58,865 nt of DNA from Euryhalocaulis sp050486445 (GCA_050486445.1 JBJHDH010000020.1:1-58865), one strand, 5' to 3'; counted from the first letter of the stretch, positions 45,772 through 54,741 are shown. The notes: generated by a model from the sequence alone, not told the origin. Translations and numbers: made by a program.

Positions 45772-46191
45772 ATGCTCCGTTTACTCGCGCCTGTGGCGGG
45801 AATCCCCGCTGTTCTGGCCATATCCGTGGCCGTATCTCTGGCCGCCATGATGGCCGCGCCCGCGCGCGCCCATCATTCCATCGCCGGGGTGTTCGACATG
45901 AACAGCCCGATGACCCTGAAAGGCAAGATCGTCAAAGTCGACTGGATCAACCCGCACACCTATGTGCATCTGGAGGTGGCGGGCGAAGACGGCGCGGTGA
46001 CGGTGTGGGCGCTGGAATCCATCCCGCCGGCGATGATGCGCCGCGCCGGGCTGACCCGCGACAGGATTCAGGGCGAAGACGGCGAGACCGTCGAAGTGCT
46101 CGCCATCCCCGCCCGGCGGACCGAGAATCTGGCCTATATCCTCACCATCACCTACGAGGCCGGGCATTTCTATCAGCTCTCCACCAATTAG
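45772..46191 (+). CDS. DUF6152 family secreted protein
   Basis: 139 aa. Signal peptide (AVLAISVAVSLAAMMAAPAR then AHHS) and mature HHSIAGVFDMNSPMTLKGKI with WINPHTYVHLEVAGEDGAVT and VWALESIPPAMMRRAGLTRD. It matches DUF6152, a small OB-like secreted family of unknown function, often beside a protein such as the one at 46306. ATG at 45772 follows GAAGGGAGG. A hairpin starts at its stop codon. Confidence 0.88.
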   Translation: MLRLLAPVAGIPAVLAISVAVSLAAMMAAPARAHHSIAGVFDMNSPMTLKGKIVKVDWINPHTYVHLEVAGEDGAVTVWALESIPPAMMRRAGLTRDRIQGEDGETVEVLAIPARRTENLAYILTITYEAGHFYQLSTN

Positions 46192-46290
46192 AGCGTGTTC
46201 CGTTTATACGGATCACGCTCTACACTTTGATGGCGAGCAATTTCATCGGTTTGAATTGCATCCCCGATCCAATTCAAACCGATATTGCTC
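46190..46290. repeat. Two large hairpins between the DUF6152 gene and its partner
   Basis: AGAGCGTG...CACGCTCT (46190-46221) with inner TCCG/CGGA overlaps the DUF6152 stop codon (TAG at 46189-46191). The second, GAGCAA...TTGCTC (46235-46290), has a 13-base perfect inner stem, ATCGGTTTGAATT/AATTCAAACCGAT. They resemble dispersed alphaproteobacterial palindromes. They could attenuate or protect the mRNA of the downstream gene (46306). Confidence 0.7.
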
Positions 46291-46305
46291 TAAGCAGAGG
46301 CGAAC

Positions 46306-47094
46306 ATGACGCACCGGTTTGGAATTTCCGTCAGCGTTCTGGCTCTGGCCCTGACAGCCGCCCCGGCGGCGGCGCAGGACGTTCCCGACCTGAACGGAAC
46401 CTGGGACAATGGCGGCGGCATTTCCTTCCTGCGGCCGCAGGATCTGGGCGAAGGCAGCGTCTGCGTGACCGGCTGCCCGCCAGAAGAAAGCGCGGGGGAG
46501 AGCGCGCCCGCCGCCGCCGCGCCGGCAAGGCTGCCGCCGAGCCGCCCGCAATACCGGCCAGAATTCGCCGAACGGGTCGCCGACCTGACCGCGCGGCAGG
46601 TGGAGGAAGACCCGGTGCTGCGCTGTCTGCCGCCGGGCGTGCCGCGCATCGGCCCGCCCGACAAGATCGTGCAGACCGGAAGCGAGGTGGTGTTCCTCTA
46701 TGAAGACGTCTCCGGCCCGTTCTTCCGCCTTGTCCGGATTGATGGCGAGCATCGTGACGATCTGGACCCCGCCTGGCACGGCGATTCCATCGGATACTGG
46801 GATGGCGACACGCTGATGGTCGAAACGGTCGGCTTCACCGACATCACCTGGCTGACCGATGACGGCGCCTTTCACACCGAGGATCTGCGCGTGGTGGAAG
46901 AGCTGCGCATGATCGAGGGCGACCGGATGGAATGGATCGCCACCGCCTATGACGAGGCGGTGCTGGCCGAGCCCTGGCGGCTGAACCCGCGCATCAGCAC
47001 GCGCGCGGAATGGGAGATTGTGGAATCGCCGCCCTGTCTGGAGCGTTCGCTGGATCACATGGCGGACGATTCCTATCACGCCAATCCGCGCTGA
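46306..47094 (+). CDS. Secreted protein of unknown function, partner of DUF6152
   Basis: 262 aa. Signal peptide (GISVSVLALALTAAPAAAQ). The mature part opens VPDLNGTWDNGGGISFL and has DPVLRCLPPGVPRIGPP, YDEAVLAEPWRLNPR, GDSIGYWDGDTLMVETVGFT and DDGAFHTEDLRVVEELRMIE, all typical of a family I know only as 'hypothetical' and often found near DUF6152. A Pro/Ala-rich patch follows residue 60. No catalytic motif. It probably forms one operon with DUF6152. Confidence 0.8.
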   Translation: MTHRFGISVSVLALALTAAPAAAQDVPDLNGTWDNGGGISFLRPQDLGEGSVCVTGCPPEESAGESAPAAAAPARLPPSRPQYRPEFAERVADLTARQVEEDPVLRCLPPGVPRIGPPDKIVQTGSEVVFLYEDVSGPFFRLVRIDGEHRDDLDPAWHGDSIGYWDGDTLMVETVGFTDITWLTDDGAFHTEDLRVVEELRMIEGDRMEWIATAYDEAVLAEPWRLNPRISTRAEWEIVESPPCLERSLDHMADDSYHANPR

Positions 47095-47101
47095 GCGCGG
47101 C

Positions 47102-47488
47102 TCAGGACGCCTTGAAGGTCTGCCGGGCGCCCAGCAGCACCGTGTCGATCAGCGGGCGCATGGTTTTGGGCGCGGCGTTGCGCCAGGCCAGCGCCAGCGC
47201 GGCGCGGGCGCTTTCCTCATCGGCGATGTCCAGATGAATCATGGTCCAGCAGCGCCGCTCCGCCCCCTCGGGCGCGGGAGAGAACATCGGCCCTTCGGAA
47301 ACCAGCAATTCCTGCATGTCGATATCCACGCGCAGATGCCCGACCACGCCTTCCAGCGGCAGGGCGGCGAACACCCGGTTGCCGGGCGCGCGGACATGAA
47401 AACTGACATGCCCGAATGGCTGCCGCTCCTCGACAAAGGGCAGGGACAGGGCCAGCATATGAAAATCGTCGCGCGTCATTCCGCTCAT
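47102..47488 (-). CDS. MmcQ/YjbR family DNA-binding protein
   Basis: 128 aa. YjbR-like fold: MTRDDFHMLALSLPFVEERQ, GHVSFHVRAPGNRVFAALPL and CWTMIHLDIADEESARAALA. The family has a CyaY-like double wing and is thought to bind DNA; the role is unknown. ATG at 47488; a longer frame reaches back into the YggS gene and is not family-like. It is 7 bp from the convergent secreted-protein gene. Confidence 0.88.
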   Translation of the reverse strand: MSGMTRDDFHMLALSLPFVEERQPFGHVSFHVRAPGNRVFAALPLEGVVGHLRVDIDMQELLVSEGPMFSPAPEGAERRCWTMIHLDIADEESARAALALAWRNAAPKTMRPLIDTVLLGARQTFKAS

Positions 47489-47529
47489 GTTCGCACAGTT
47501 TACACCCAAGGCTGTACCCGGCTTATACG

Positions 47530-48249
47530 CTATTTTTCCACAGGCGTGCGCGCGCCGAACAGCGCCTCGCCAATCCGCACAGAGGTGGCGCCAAGGCGCA
47601 CCGCAATCTCGTAATCGCCGCTCATGCCCATGGAGAGATGCGCCAGCCCGTTGCGCGCCGCGATCTTCGCCAGCAACGCGAAATGCGGCCCCGGCGCCTC
47701 GCCGGCCGGCGGGATGCACATCAGCCCCTCAATGGAAAGGCCATAACCCTCGCGGCAAGCGGCGATGAAGGCGTCGGCGTCCTGTGGCGCGATGCCGGAT
47801 TTCTGCGCCTCCTCGCCCGTATTCACCTGCACATAAAGACGCGGCAGCGCGGCCGCTTTGTCCCGCTGCGCGGCCATTTTGTCGCGATGAGCAACGAGGG
47901 CGCGGGCGAGGCTGTCGCGGTCCAGCGTTTCGATGACATCGAACAGGGCGCAGGCCTCGGCCGTCTTGTTGCTCTGGAGCGGGCCGATCAGCCGCAATTC
48001 AAGACCCGGAATCCGCGCCTTGCGCTCGCCCCAGCGCACAGCGGCCTCCTGCACGCGGTTTTCGCCGAACGTGCGCTGGCCGGCGGCGAGCATGGCGGCG
48101 ACCCGCGCCTCGCTCTGCGATTTGGAAACGGCGACCAGCGTGATTTCCGCCGGATCGCGCCCGGCCTGGCTGGCCGAAGCCGCGATGCGCGCAAGGATGC
48201 GCTCGCGGCGCACGGCGATCTCTGGCATCTCCGGGGGGGCGCTAGACAT
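47530..48249 (-). CDS. YggS-family pyridoxal phosphate-binding protein (PLP homeostasis)
   Basis: 239 aa, normal YggS length. Fold-type III PLP site: the Lys in ITLVAVSKSQSEARVAAML. Further matches: FGENRVQEAAVRWGERKARI, LELRLIGPLQSNKTAEACAL and HLSMGMSGDYEIAVRLGATS, with VRIGEALFGAR at the end. It buffers PLP and affects amino-acid balance. ATG at 48249 with AGAGG five bases upstream is preferred over 48264, which would overlap the divergent ThiE-like start. Confidence 0.93.
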   Translation of the reverse strand: MSSAPPEMPEIAVRRERILARIAASASQAGRDPAEITLVAVSKSQSEARVAAMLAAGQRTFGENRVQEAAVRWGERKARIPGLELRLIGPLQSNKTAEACALFDVIETLDRDSLARALVAHRDKMAAQRDKAAALPRLYVQVNTGEEAQKSGIAPQDADAFIAACREGYGLSIEGLMCIPPAGEAPGPHFALLAKIAARNGLAHLSMGMSGDYEIAVRLGATSVRIGEALFGARTPVEK

Positions 48250-48262
48250 GGGAGCCTCTGAC

Positions 48263-48925
48263 ATGGACGGGGCCTATAATGACGCGGAGCGGCTCGCAAG
48301 CATCGCCAGCAAGCTGGTGGCGAGCCGGAACGGCGGGAACCCGTGGCCTGCCCTGTTCCTGTTCACCGATCCCGTGCGCACGCCGGACCCGGCGCGCGCC
48401 GTGCGCCGCCTGCCGCCCGGATGCGGCGTGATCTACCGGCATTTCGGCGCGCCGGAACGGGAGCGCACGGCGCGGGCCCTGCGCGCAGCGTGCGAAGAGG
48501 CCGGGCATCTGCTGCTGATCGCCGCCGATCCGGCGCTGGCGCTGGAGACCGGCGCGCATGGCGCGCACTGGCCGCGCTGGACACAGAGAACGATGACGCG
48601 CACGGCGATGCGGCGCTTTGCGCTCAACACCGCCTCCGCCCACGATGCGTTCTCGGCGCGGCGCGCGGCGCAGGCGGGCGCGGATATCGTCTTTCTGTCG
48701 CCGGTGTTCCGCAGCGAGAGCCGCAGCGGCGGGCGGCCGCTGGGCGCGCTGCGCGCCGGGGCGGTTGCGCGCGCGGTTTTGCCGTTGGCGCCGGTCTATG
48801 CGCTGGGCGGGGTGAATGTGCAGACGGCGCGGCGGCTTGCCGGAACAGGCATCGCCGGACTGGCGGCGGTGGGGGCGCTGGCCGGGCCGCCGGACCCGCC
48901 CGCCTCGGCGGACATGATTGCGTAA
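48263..48925 (+). CDS. Thiamine phosphate synthase-like protein
   Basis: 220-aa TIM-barrel protein of the ThiE/TenI superfamily: PWPALFLFTDPVRTPDPARA at the start, GCGVIYRHFGAPERERTARA, HLLLIAADPALALETGAHGA, GADIVFLSPVFRSESRSGGR and APVYALGGVNVQTARRLAGT. ThiE joins HMP-PP and thiazole phosphate; TenI is a thiazole tautomerase. The usual HxG and Ser/Thr-rich phosphate loops are altered, so a true ThiE activity is uncertain. ATG 48263 has GGAG eight bases upstream. Divergent with yggS. Confidence 0.8.
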   Translation: MDGAYNDAERLASIASKLVASRNGGNPWPALFLFTDPVRTPDPARAVRRLPPGCGVIYRHFGAPERERTARALRAACEEAGHLLLIAADPALALETGAHGAHWPRWTQRTMTRTAMRRFALNTASAHDAFSARRAAQAGADIVFLSPVFRSESRSGGRPLGALRAGAVARAVLPLAPVYALGGVNVQTARRLAGTGIAGLAAVGALAGPPDPPASADMIA

Positions 48926-48939
48926 GCGCGCGCTCAACG

Positions 48940-48964
48940 AAAAACGCCGGCCCTTGGGCCGGCG
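48940..48964 (-). terminator. Intrinsic terminator of the ntrZ gene
   Basis: On the minus strand, CGCCGGCCC-AA-GGGCCGGCG is a nine-base perfect stem followed by TTTTT (48944-48940). It lies 25 bp past the ntrZ stop, in the right orientation for a Rho-independent terminator. It also falls between the two convergent genes. Confidence 0.85.
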
Positions 48965-48988
48965 GCGTCCGCGTTCTTCTGGCGCATC

Positions 48989-49441
48989 CTAGAAACGGAA
49001 GGCGGATTCCAGCTTGATCTGGGACGAGCCGGGTTCGGCCGGGCGCAGCGTGCCGGCCTCGCCCAGATTGGGGCGGAAGCCAAGCTCGCCGCCCACGCGC
49101 ACGCGCGGGCTGACGCGGAAAAATGCGCCGGCGGAAACGCCGTCAACGGTGTCGCGCTCAAACCGGCGGCCGGGAACGCCGTCCAGACCGAACATCACGC
49201 CCCAGTTTGCGCCGGTATCCCATTCCACCGTGGAGCCGGAACGATCCAGCGGCACGCTGTTAAGATCGAAGCGCCCGCCGCTCTGGACATATTCCTGATA
49301 CCAGGGAAGGACCGATGTGGCCGGAGCGGAATCGCGCAGCGCCGGGGCCTCCTGGGCCCAGACTCCGCCGGACATGGCTCCGCCGGATACGGCGAGAGCC
49401 GCCGCGAAAACGGCGGCGCGGATGGAGCGCAGCTTACGCAT
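48989..49441 (-). CDS. ntrZ: NtrZ-like periplasmic regulatory protein
   Basis: 150 aa from ATG 49441 (a second ATG is three codons upstream). Signal peptide AAVFAAALAVSGGAMSGGVW ending AQ. The mature part has GRFDLNSVPLDRSGSTVEWD, WGVMFGLDGVPGRRFERDTV, DGVSAGAFFRVSPRVRVGGE and a final beta-strand ending in Phe. NtrZ restrains the NtrY sensor kinase in Caulobacter, from recall. Its position next to DUF3576-leuS-lptE-holA-parB matches the Caulobacter order I remember. The terminal Phe also suits a small beta-barrel, so an outer-membrane role is the alternative. Confidence 0.75.
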   Translation of the reverse strand: MRKLRSIRAAVFAAALAVSGGAMSGGVWAQEAPALRDSAPATSVLPWYQEYVQSGGRFDLNSVPLDRSGSTVEWDTGANWGVMFGLDGVPGRRFERDTVDGVSAGAFFRVSPRVRVGGELGFRPNLGEAGTLRPAEPGSSQIKLESAFRF

Positions 49442-49708
49442 CGGACCCATTATATAGGGGGATATTCCTCAAAATCTAACGGGAATTGAGAATCCGGGCA
49501 TAAAATCGCCCTCTGTTGCGCGAATGCGCCAGAAAGAGGCCGGAGGCGGCCCAAGAGGGCGGGAATCCGTGCCATATTGACCCGGCCCGAGCCGCAACGA
49601 GGGTCTGGCGCGGCGGCGCTGGGATGTTATACACGCCGCAGGAAAGCCACAAAACGGACCTAAACGGCGCGAACGATCGGACGCGACGATCTTCCGGAGA
49701 ACCAGCAG

Positions 49709-50191
49709 ATGACGATTTTCCAGCGTGCGGTCCCGGCCGCATCAGCCGTGTTTGCGGTAGCCCTGCTTCTGGCCGGCTGTTCCGTCTTCGGCGGAGGCCG
49801 GAGCGACGACCGCAATCTGACCACCGGGCGCAGCGAGGCCGGGCGGGGAATTTCCGGCCAGTCGCGCGCGGCGCTGGGCGTCAACGCCTATTTGTGGCGG
49901 GCGAGCCTGGAGACGCTGAATTTCATGCCTCTGGCCGAGGTGGACCCGTTTGGCGGTCTGATTATCACCGACTGGTACACCAACCCGAACACGCCGCAGG
50001 AGCGGTTCAAGGCCACGGTCTTCATCCTTGACCAGCAATTGCGCGCCGACGCCCTGAAAGTGACGATCCACCGCCAGGTGCAGCGCGGCGGGAATTTTGT
50101 CGACGAGCCGGCTTCGTCCGAGACGGAATTACAGATCGAAAACGCCATCCTTACCCGCGCGCGCCAGCTTCGGGTCTCCAATCTCAATTAG
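49709..50191 (+). CDS. DUF3576 family lipoprotein
   Basis: 160 aa. Lipobox LLAGC (FAVALLLAGCSVFGGG), so anchored in the envelope. Family core: GVNAYLWRASLETLNFMPLA, EVDPFGGLIITDWYTNPNTP and QERFKATVFILDQQLRADAL. The function is unknown; the gene is nearly always beside leuS in alphaproteobacteria, as here (71 bp). It is divergent from ntrZ; the 267-bp gap between them holds both promoters. Confidence 0.92.
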   Translation: MTIFQRAVPAASAVFAVALLLAGCSVFGGGRSDDRNLTTGRSEAGRGISGQSRAALGVNAYLWRASLETLNFMPLAEVDPFGGLIITDWYTNPNTPQERFKATVFILDQQLRADALKVTIHRQVQRGGNFVDEPASSETELQIENAILTRARQLRVSNLN

Positions 50192-50262
50192 GCAGACGCC
50201 GCAAAAGCATCCCGCGGTTTTGCGATGAGAGCCTGCGACAAACCACGACGCCCCGGCGCCCG

Positions 50263-52863
50263 ATGACGCGCTACGACCCCAGCACAGCCGAGCCGAAATG
50301 GCAGGCGGCGTGGGAGGCCGCCGGCGTTTTCCGTGCGCGCGAGCCGGAAGAGGCCGGGGACGCCCCGCGCGCCTATGTGCTGGAGATGTTCCCCTATCCA
50401 TCGGGGCGCATCCATATGGGCCATGTGCGCAATTACGCCATGGGCGACGTGGTGGCGCGCTGGCGCCGGGCGCAGGGCTATAATGTGCTGCACCCGATGG
50501 GCTGGGACGCATTCGGCCTGCCGGCGGAAAACGCGGCCATCGAGCGCGGCGTGCATCCGCGCGACTGGACCCTGTCCAATATCGCCGTCATGCGCGGCCA
50601 GTTGCAGCGTCTGGGTCTGGGCATTGACTGGGACCGCGAGATCGCCACCTGCGACGCCTCCTATTACCGGCATCAGCAGGAGATATTCCTGGCCTTTCTG
50701 GATAAGGGCCTGGCCTATCGCAAGACGTCCCGGGTGAACTGGGATCCGGTCGACAATACCGTGCTGGCCAATGAGCAGGTGGTGGACGGCAAGGGCTGGC
50801 GCTCCGGCGCACCGGTCGAGACGCGCGAGCTGGAGCAATGGTTCCTGCGCATCACCGCCTATTCGGAGGAATTGCTGGAAGGGCTGAACGGGCTGGACCG
50901 CTGGCCCGACAAGGTGCGGACGATGCAGGAAAACTGGATCGGCCGCTCGCGCGGGGCGCGGCTGCGCTTCCAGATTGTGAATCCGCCCTCCGCTGGCCCG
51001 TCCGAAATCGAAGTCTTCACCACCCGGCCGGACACGCTGTTCGGCGCGTCCTTCGTGGCGCTGGCCCCCGATCATGCGCTGGTCCGGGCGATGGGGCGGC
51101 CCGATCTGGACGCTTTCATGCGCGAATGCGCCGCCCTCGGCACATCGGAAGAGGTGATCGAGCGGGCCGAAAAGAAGGGCGTCGACACCGGGTTGCGCGT
51201 GCGCCATCCATTTGACCCGGATTGGGAGCTGCCTGTCTGGACAGCCAATTTCGTGCTGTCGGGCTATGGCACGGGCGCGATCTTCGCCTGCCCCGCGCAT
51301 GACCAGCGCGACCATGAATTTGCCAAAAAATACAGCCTGCCGATCCGGCCGGTCGTGGCGCCGCCGGACCAGACAGGCGAAGATGCGGCCGCCTGGGCGG
51401 CGCGGATCGTCGAGGGCGACGAAGCCTGGACCGGGCCGGGCGTGACTTTAAATTCACAATTTCTCGACGGGCTGGAGACGCCGAAAGCCATTGAGGCGGC
51501 GATTGCGAAGCTGGAATCGCTAAACGCCGGCGAAGGCGCGACCACATGGCGGCTGCGCGACTGGGGCGTCTCGCGCCAGCGCTATTGGGGCTGCCCGATC
51601 CCGGTGATCCGCTGCCCAAAATGCGGCGCCGTGCCGGTTCCCAAAGCCGATCTGCCGGTGCTGCTGCCCGACGACGCGGATTTCTCGAAACCCGGCAATC
51701 CGCTGGCCGCCCACCCGGCATGGAAATATGTGAACTGCCCCTCATGCGGCGGGGCGGCGGAGCGCGAGACCGACACGCTGGATACGTTCGTCGATTCGTC
51801 CTGGTATTATGCCCGCTTCTGCTCTCCCCGCGCCGACCGGCCGGTGGACACGGGCAAGGCCGCCTATTGGCTGCCGGTCGATCAATATGTCGGCGGGGTG
51901 GAGCACGCCGTGCTGCATCTGCTCTATTCGCGCTTTTTCGCGCGGGCGATGCGCGATTGCGGCTATCTCGACCTGCCCGGCGGCGAGCCGTTCGCCGGCC
52001 TGTTCACCCAGGGCATGGTGACGCACGAGACGTATAAATCCGAAAACGGCTTCTGGCTCTCCCCCGAGGACGTGATCCTCGACGATGGTCAGGCGACGGA
52101 GCGCGCAACCGGACGCGCGGTCACAATCGGCCCGGTCGAGAAAATGTCGAAGTCGCGGCGCAACACGGTCGATCCCGAAGGCGCGGTGGACCAGTACGGC
52201 GCCGATGTGATCCGCTGGTTCGTGCTTTCCGACAGCCCGCCAGAGCGCGACGTGCAGTACACGCCGGCCGGGGTGGAGGGCGCGGCGCGTTTTGTCCAGC
52301 GGGTCTGGGCGCTGGTCAGCGAGCATCCGGCGGACGCGCCCGGCCCGCTGCACCAGGCGAAGGACGCGCAAGGCGAAGCCCTGAACATTCGCCGCGCCGC
52401 GCACCGGGCGGCGCAATCGGTCGGCCGCGCCATTGAGGAGTTCCGCTTCAATGTCGCCGTCGCCCAGCTCTATGAGCTGGTCGGCTTTCTGCGCAAGGCG
52501 CCCGCCGGAGCGGCGGAGATTCCGGCCCGCTCCGAGGCGCTGGGAATCTTGTTGCGGCTGATCGCGCCCTTCGCCCCGCATCTGGCCGAGGAAGGCTGGG
52601 CGCTGCTGGGCGGCGACGGTCTGGCCGCGACCGCACCCTGGCCGGAAGCCGACCCCGCGCTGTCCGCCGAGGATACTTTGGTCGTGGCGATCCAGGTGAA
52701 TGGCAAGAAACGCTCTGAAATCGCCATCGCGCCCGGGCTGGACGCGGACGGCGCGCGCGCGGCGGCGCTGGAAGATGCGCGCACCCAGCGCGCGCTGGAT
52801 GGCCTCGCGGTGCGGAAATTCATCTATGTTCCGGGCCGGATCATCAATATTGTAGCGGGATGA
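50263..52863 (+). CDS. leuS: Leucyl-tRNA synthetase
   Basis: 866 aa. Class I synthetase: HIGH-type motif in PYPSGRIHMGHVRNY, KMSKS in EKMSKSRRNTVDP, CP1 editing domain with TTRPDTLFGASFVALAPDHA, zinc-like RCPKCGAVPVPK and CPSCGGAAERETDTLDTFVD, and tRNA-binding anticodon domain toward the C-terminus. ATG at 50263 gives the usual N-terminus (YDPSTAEPKWQAAWEAAGVF). Its stop overlaps the lptE start by four bases. Confidence 0.98.
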   Translation: MTRYDPSTAEPKWQAAWEAAGVFRAREPEEAGDAPRAYVLEMFPYPSGRIHMGHVRNYAMGDVVARWRRAQGYNVLHPMGWDAFGLPAENAAIERGVHPRDWTLSNIAVMRGQLQRLGLGIDWDREIATCDASYYRHQQEIFLAFLDKGLAYRKTSRVNWDPVDNTVLANEQVVDGKGWRSGAPVETRELEQWFLRITAYSEELLEGLNGLDRWPDKVRTMQENWIGRSRGARLRFQIVNPPSAGPSEIEVFTTRPDTLFGASFVALAPDHALVRAMGRPDLDAFMRECAALGTSEEVIERAEKKGVDTGLRVRHPFDPDWELPVWTANFVLSGYGTGAIFACPAHDQRDHEFAKKYSLPIRPVVAPPDQTGEDAAAWAARIVEGDEAWTGPGVTLNSQFLDGLETPKAIEAAIAKLESLNAGEGATTWRLRDWGVSRQRYWGCPIPVIRCPKCGAVPVPKADLPVLLPDDADFSKPGNPLAAHPAWKYVNCPSCGGAAERETDTLDTFVDSSWYYARFCSPRADRPVDTGKAAYWLPVDQYVGGVEHAVLHLLYSRFFARAMRDCGYLDLPGGEPFAGLFTQGMVTHETYKSENGFWLSPEDVILDDGQATERATGRAVTIGPVEKMSKSRRNTVDPEGAVDQYGADVIRWFVLSDSPPERDVQYTPAGVEGAARFVQRVWALVSEHPADAPGPLHQAKDAQGEALNIRRAAHRAAQSVGRAIEEFRFNVAVAQLYELVGFLRKAPAGAAEIPARSEALGILLRLIAPFAPHLAEEGWALLGGDGLAATAPWPEADPALSAEDTLVVAIQVNGKKRSEIAIAPGLDADGARAAALEDARTQRALDGLAVRKFIYVPGRIINIVAG

Positions 52864-53456
52864 CGCCCGCCCGCCCGTTCCGTCTTTCCGGCGCATTGTG
52901 CGCCCTGCTTCTGCTCGCCGCCGCGCCGCTGGCCGGTTGCGGCTTTTCCCCGCTGTATGCCGAGGACGGCGCTATCGCCCAGCGGCTCTCCGGCGTCCGG
53001 GTGGAGACCACCGAGGGGCGCGAGGGCTATCTGGTCGGGCAGGCGCTGCGCGACCGGATGGGAACATGGGGGGACGGGCGCGACCGCTATCTGCTGCGCA
53101 CCCGCACCGATATGAGCCAGACCGGCACGGCGTTGACCATCGACCAGGTGGCCTCGCGCCTGTTGCTGACCGTCACGGTGGCCTACGGACTCTATGATCT
53201 GGAGAGCGGACGGCTGCTGACCCAGGGCCGGGCGCAGGGCGAGGCGACCTATGACGTGCCGCGCCAGCCTTACGCCGCGATCCGTGCCGAGCAGGATTCG
53301 GTGGAGCGCGCGGCGCAGGACGCGGCGGTGCGCATCAATCTGGCGCTGGCCCGCTATTTCCATAACGCCGACGCGGCGGAGCGGCGCGCGGCGGAACGCG
53401 CCGAAGAAGAAGCCGGATTCCCCGACAGGCTGGCCGAGGCCGGAGCCGCGCCGTGA
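52860..53456 (+). CDS. lptE: LPS-assembly lipoprotein LptE
   Basis: 198 aa. Lipobox in LLLLAAAPLAGCGFSPLYAE, so an outer-membrane lipoprotein. Body: LSGVRVETTEGREGYLVGQA, LRDRMGTWGDGRDRYLLRTR and RLLTQGRAQGEATYDVPRQP, all of the alphaproteobacterial LptE type. It plugs LptD in LPS export. The position between leuS and holA (four-base overlaps with both) is diagnostic. Confidence 0.92.
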   Translation: MTPARPFRLSGALCALLLLAAAPLAGCGFSPLYAEDGAIAQRLSGVRVETTEGREGYLVGQALRDRMGTWGDGRDRYLLRTRTDMSQTGTALTIDQVASRLLLTVTVAYGLYDLESGRLLTQGRAQGEATYDVPRQPYAAIRAEQDSVERAAQDAAVRINLALARYFHNADAAERRAAERAEEEAGFPDRLAEAGAAP

Positions 53457-54502
53457 AGCTGGCCGGCGCGGCGGCCGACCGTTTCGCACGCGCGCCCGAT
53501 CCCGGCGTCCGGGCCGTTCTGCTGCACGGACCGGATCGCGGTCTGGTGCGCGAACGCGCCGCATCCATCGCCGGCGCCTGGACGCCGGATCCCGGCGATC
53601 CGTTCGCCGTGACGACGCTGACCGATTCCGACATCAAGGCCGACCCGGCGCGCATCGCCGACGAGGCCGCCGCCCTCTCGCTGACCGGCGGGGCGCGGCT
53701 GCTGCGCATCCGGCTGGATGGCGACAACGCGCCCGTGGCCGCCTTTATCGCGGCGCTGGATTCCGGCGCGGCCGCCGCCGAGGCGAAGATTCTGGTCGAG
53801 ACCGGCGAGCTGACGCCGCGCAGCAAATTGCGCACGGCGTTCGACAAGGCGAAAATCGCCGCCGGGATTGGCTGCTATCCCGATGCGCCGGCCGCGCTGC
53901 TCTCCATCGCCGAAACCATGCTGGCCGGGGAGGGGCTGACGCTGGAGCGCGACGCGCACGCCCGGCTTGGCGACATGCTGCCCGCCGATCGCGGCTTCGC
54001 CCGCGCCGAGATCGAGAAGCTGATCCTCTATAAAGGCCCGAAAACCGCGCGCGCCGCCGGCGACGATACCGTCAGCCTTGCCGATCTGGAGGCCTCGCTC
54101 TCCGCCGGCGGAAGCGGCGATCTGGACAGCCTGACCGACGCGGCGGCCACGGGCGCGGCGGCGGGCGCGGACGCGGCGCTGCGCCGGGCGCTGGATTCGG
54201 GCGAATCGCCGGTGCGCATCGTGCGCGTGCTGGCGCAGCATCTTTCGCGCCTGCGCGAGGCGCGGGCGCTGCTGGACGGCGGCGCGGGCGCCGATGCGGC
54301 GATGGGCGCGCTGCGCCCGCCGGTCTTTGTGATGCGCAAGCGCGCCTTTGCCGCCGCGCTTTCCCGATGGTCGGCGCGGGCGCTGGATTCGGCGCTGCGC
54401 GAGGCGCTGGATGTCGAGGTGAAACTGAAAGGCTCCGGCGCGCCTTCTGCGGCGGTGATCGGCCGCTTCGTGCTTGGCCTCGCGCGCCACAGCGCGCGAT
54501 AA
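53453..54502 (+). CDS. holA: DNA polymerase III subunit delta
   Basis: 349 aa. Delta subunit of the clamp loader, which opens the beta ring. RAVLLHGPDRGLVRERAASI with SLTGGARLLRIRLDGDNAPV in the AAA-like N-terminal part, KLRTAFDKAKIAAGIGCYPD, and RALDSGESPVRIVRVLAQHL and RLREARALLDGG in the C-terminal helical collar. It has no functional P-loop, as usual for delta. The ATG overlaps lptE by four bases, so the leuS-lptE-holA genes are one operon. Confidence 0.95.
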   Translation: MKLAGAAADRFARAPDPGVRAVLLHGPDRGLVRERAASIAGAWTPDPGDPFAVTTLTDSDIKADPARIADEAAALSLTGGARLLRIRLDGDNAPVAAFIAALDSGAAAAEAKILVETGELTPRSKLRTAFDKAKIAAGIGCYPDAPAALLSIAETMLAGEGLTLERDAHARLGDMLPADRGFARAEIEKLILYKGPKTARAAGDDTVSLADLEASLSAGGSGDLDSLTDAAATGAAAGADAALRRALDSGESPVRIVRVLAQHLSRLREARALLDGGAGADAAMGALRPPVFVMRKRAFAAALSRWSARALDSALREALDVEVKLKGSGAPSAAVIGRFVLGLARHSAR

Positions 54503-54550
54503 GCAGACAATGCGGCGCCACAGCGCGCGATAGAAATACAAACGCCTTAC

Positions 54551-54726
54551 CGCCCACCACCCTCATGCTGAGGTGCGACCCCGGATTATTCCGGGGGAGC
54601 CTCGAAGCACGCTCCAGATTCCACAAACAGTCGCGTCACGCTGGACCGTCCCTCGAGACGCCCCGCCTGTATCCCTCAAGGATACAGGCGGGTCTCCTCG
54701 GGATGAGGTTCGAGATTGGGAGAGGA
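54551..54726. repeat. Dispersed palindromic repeat, copy B (inverted relative to 31764-31940)
   Basis: The reverse complement matches copy A block by block: CCTCATCCCGAGGAGACCCG, CCTGTATCCTTGAGGGATAC, GGCGGGGCGTCTCGAGGGAC, TCTGGAGCGTGCTTCGAG and CCTCAGCATGAGGGTGGTGG. Copy B holds an extra hairpin, GACCCCGGATTATTCCGGGG, like that at 18.2 kb. It separates holA from the convergent TonB receptor gene. Confidence 0.8.
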
Positions 54727-54741
54727 ATCTACTCCCCCCTC

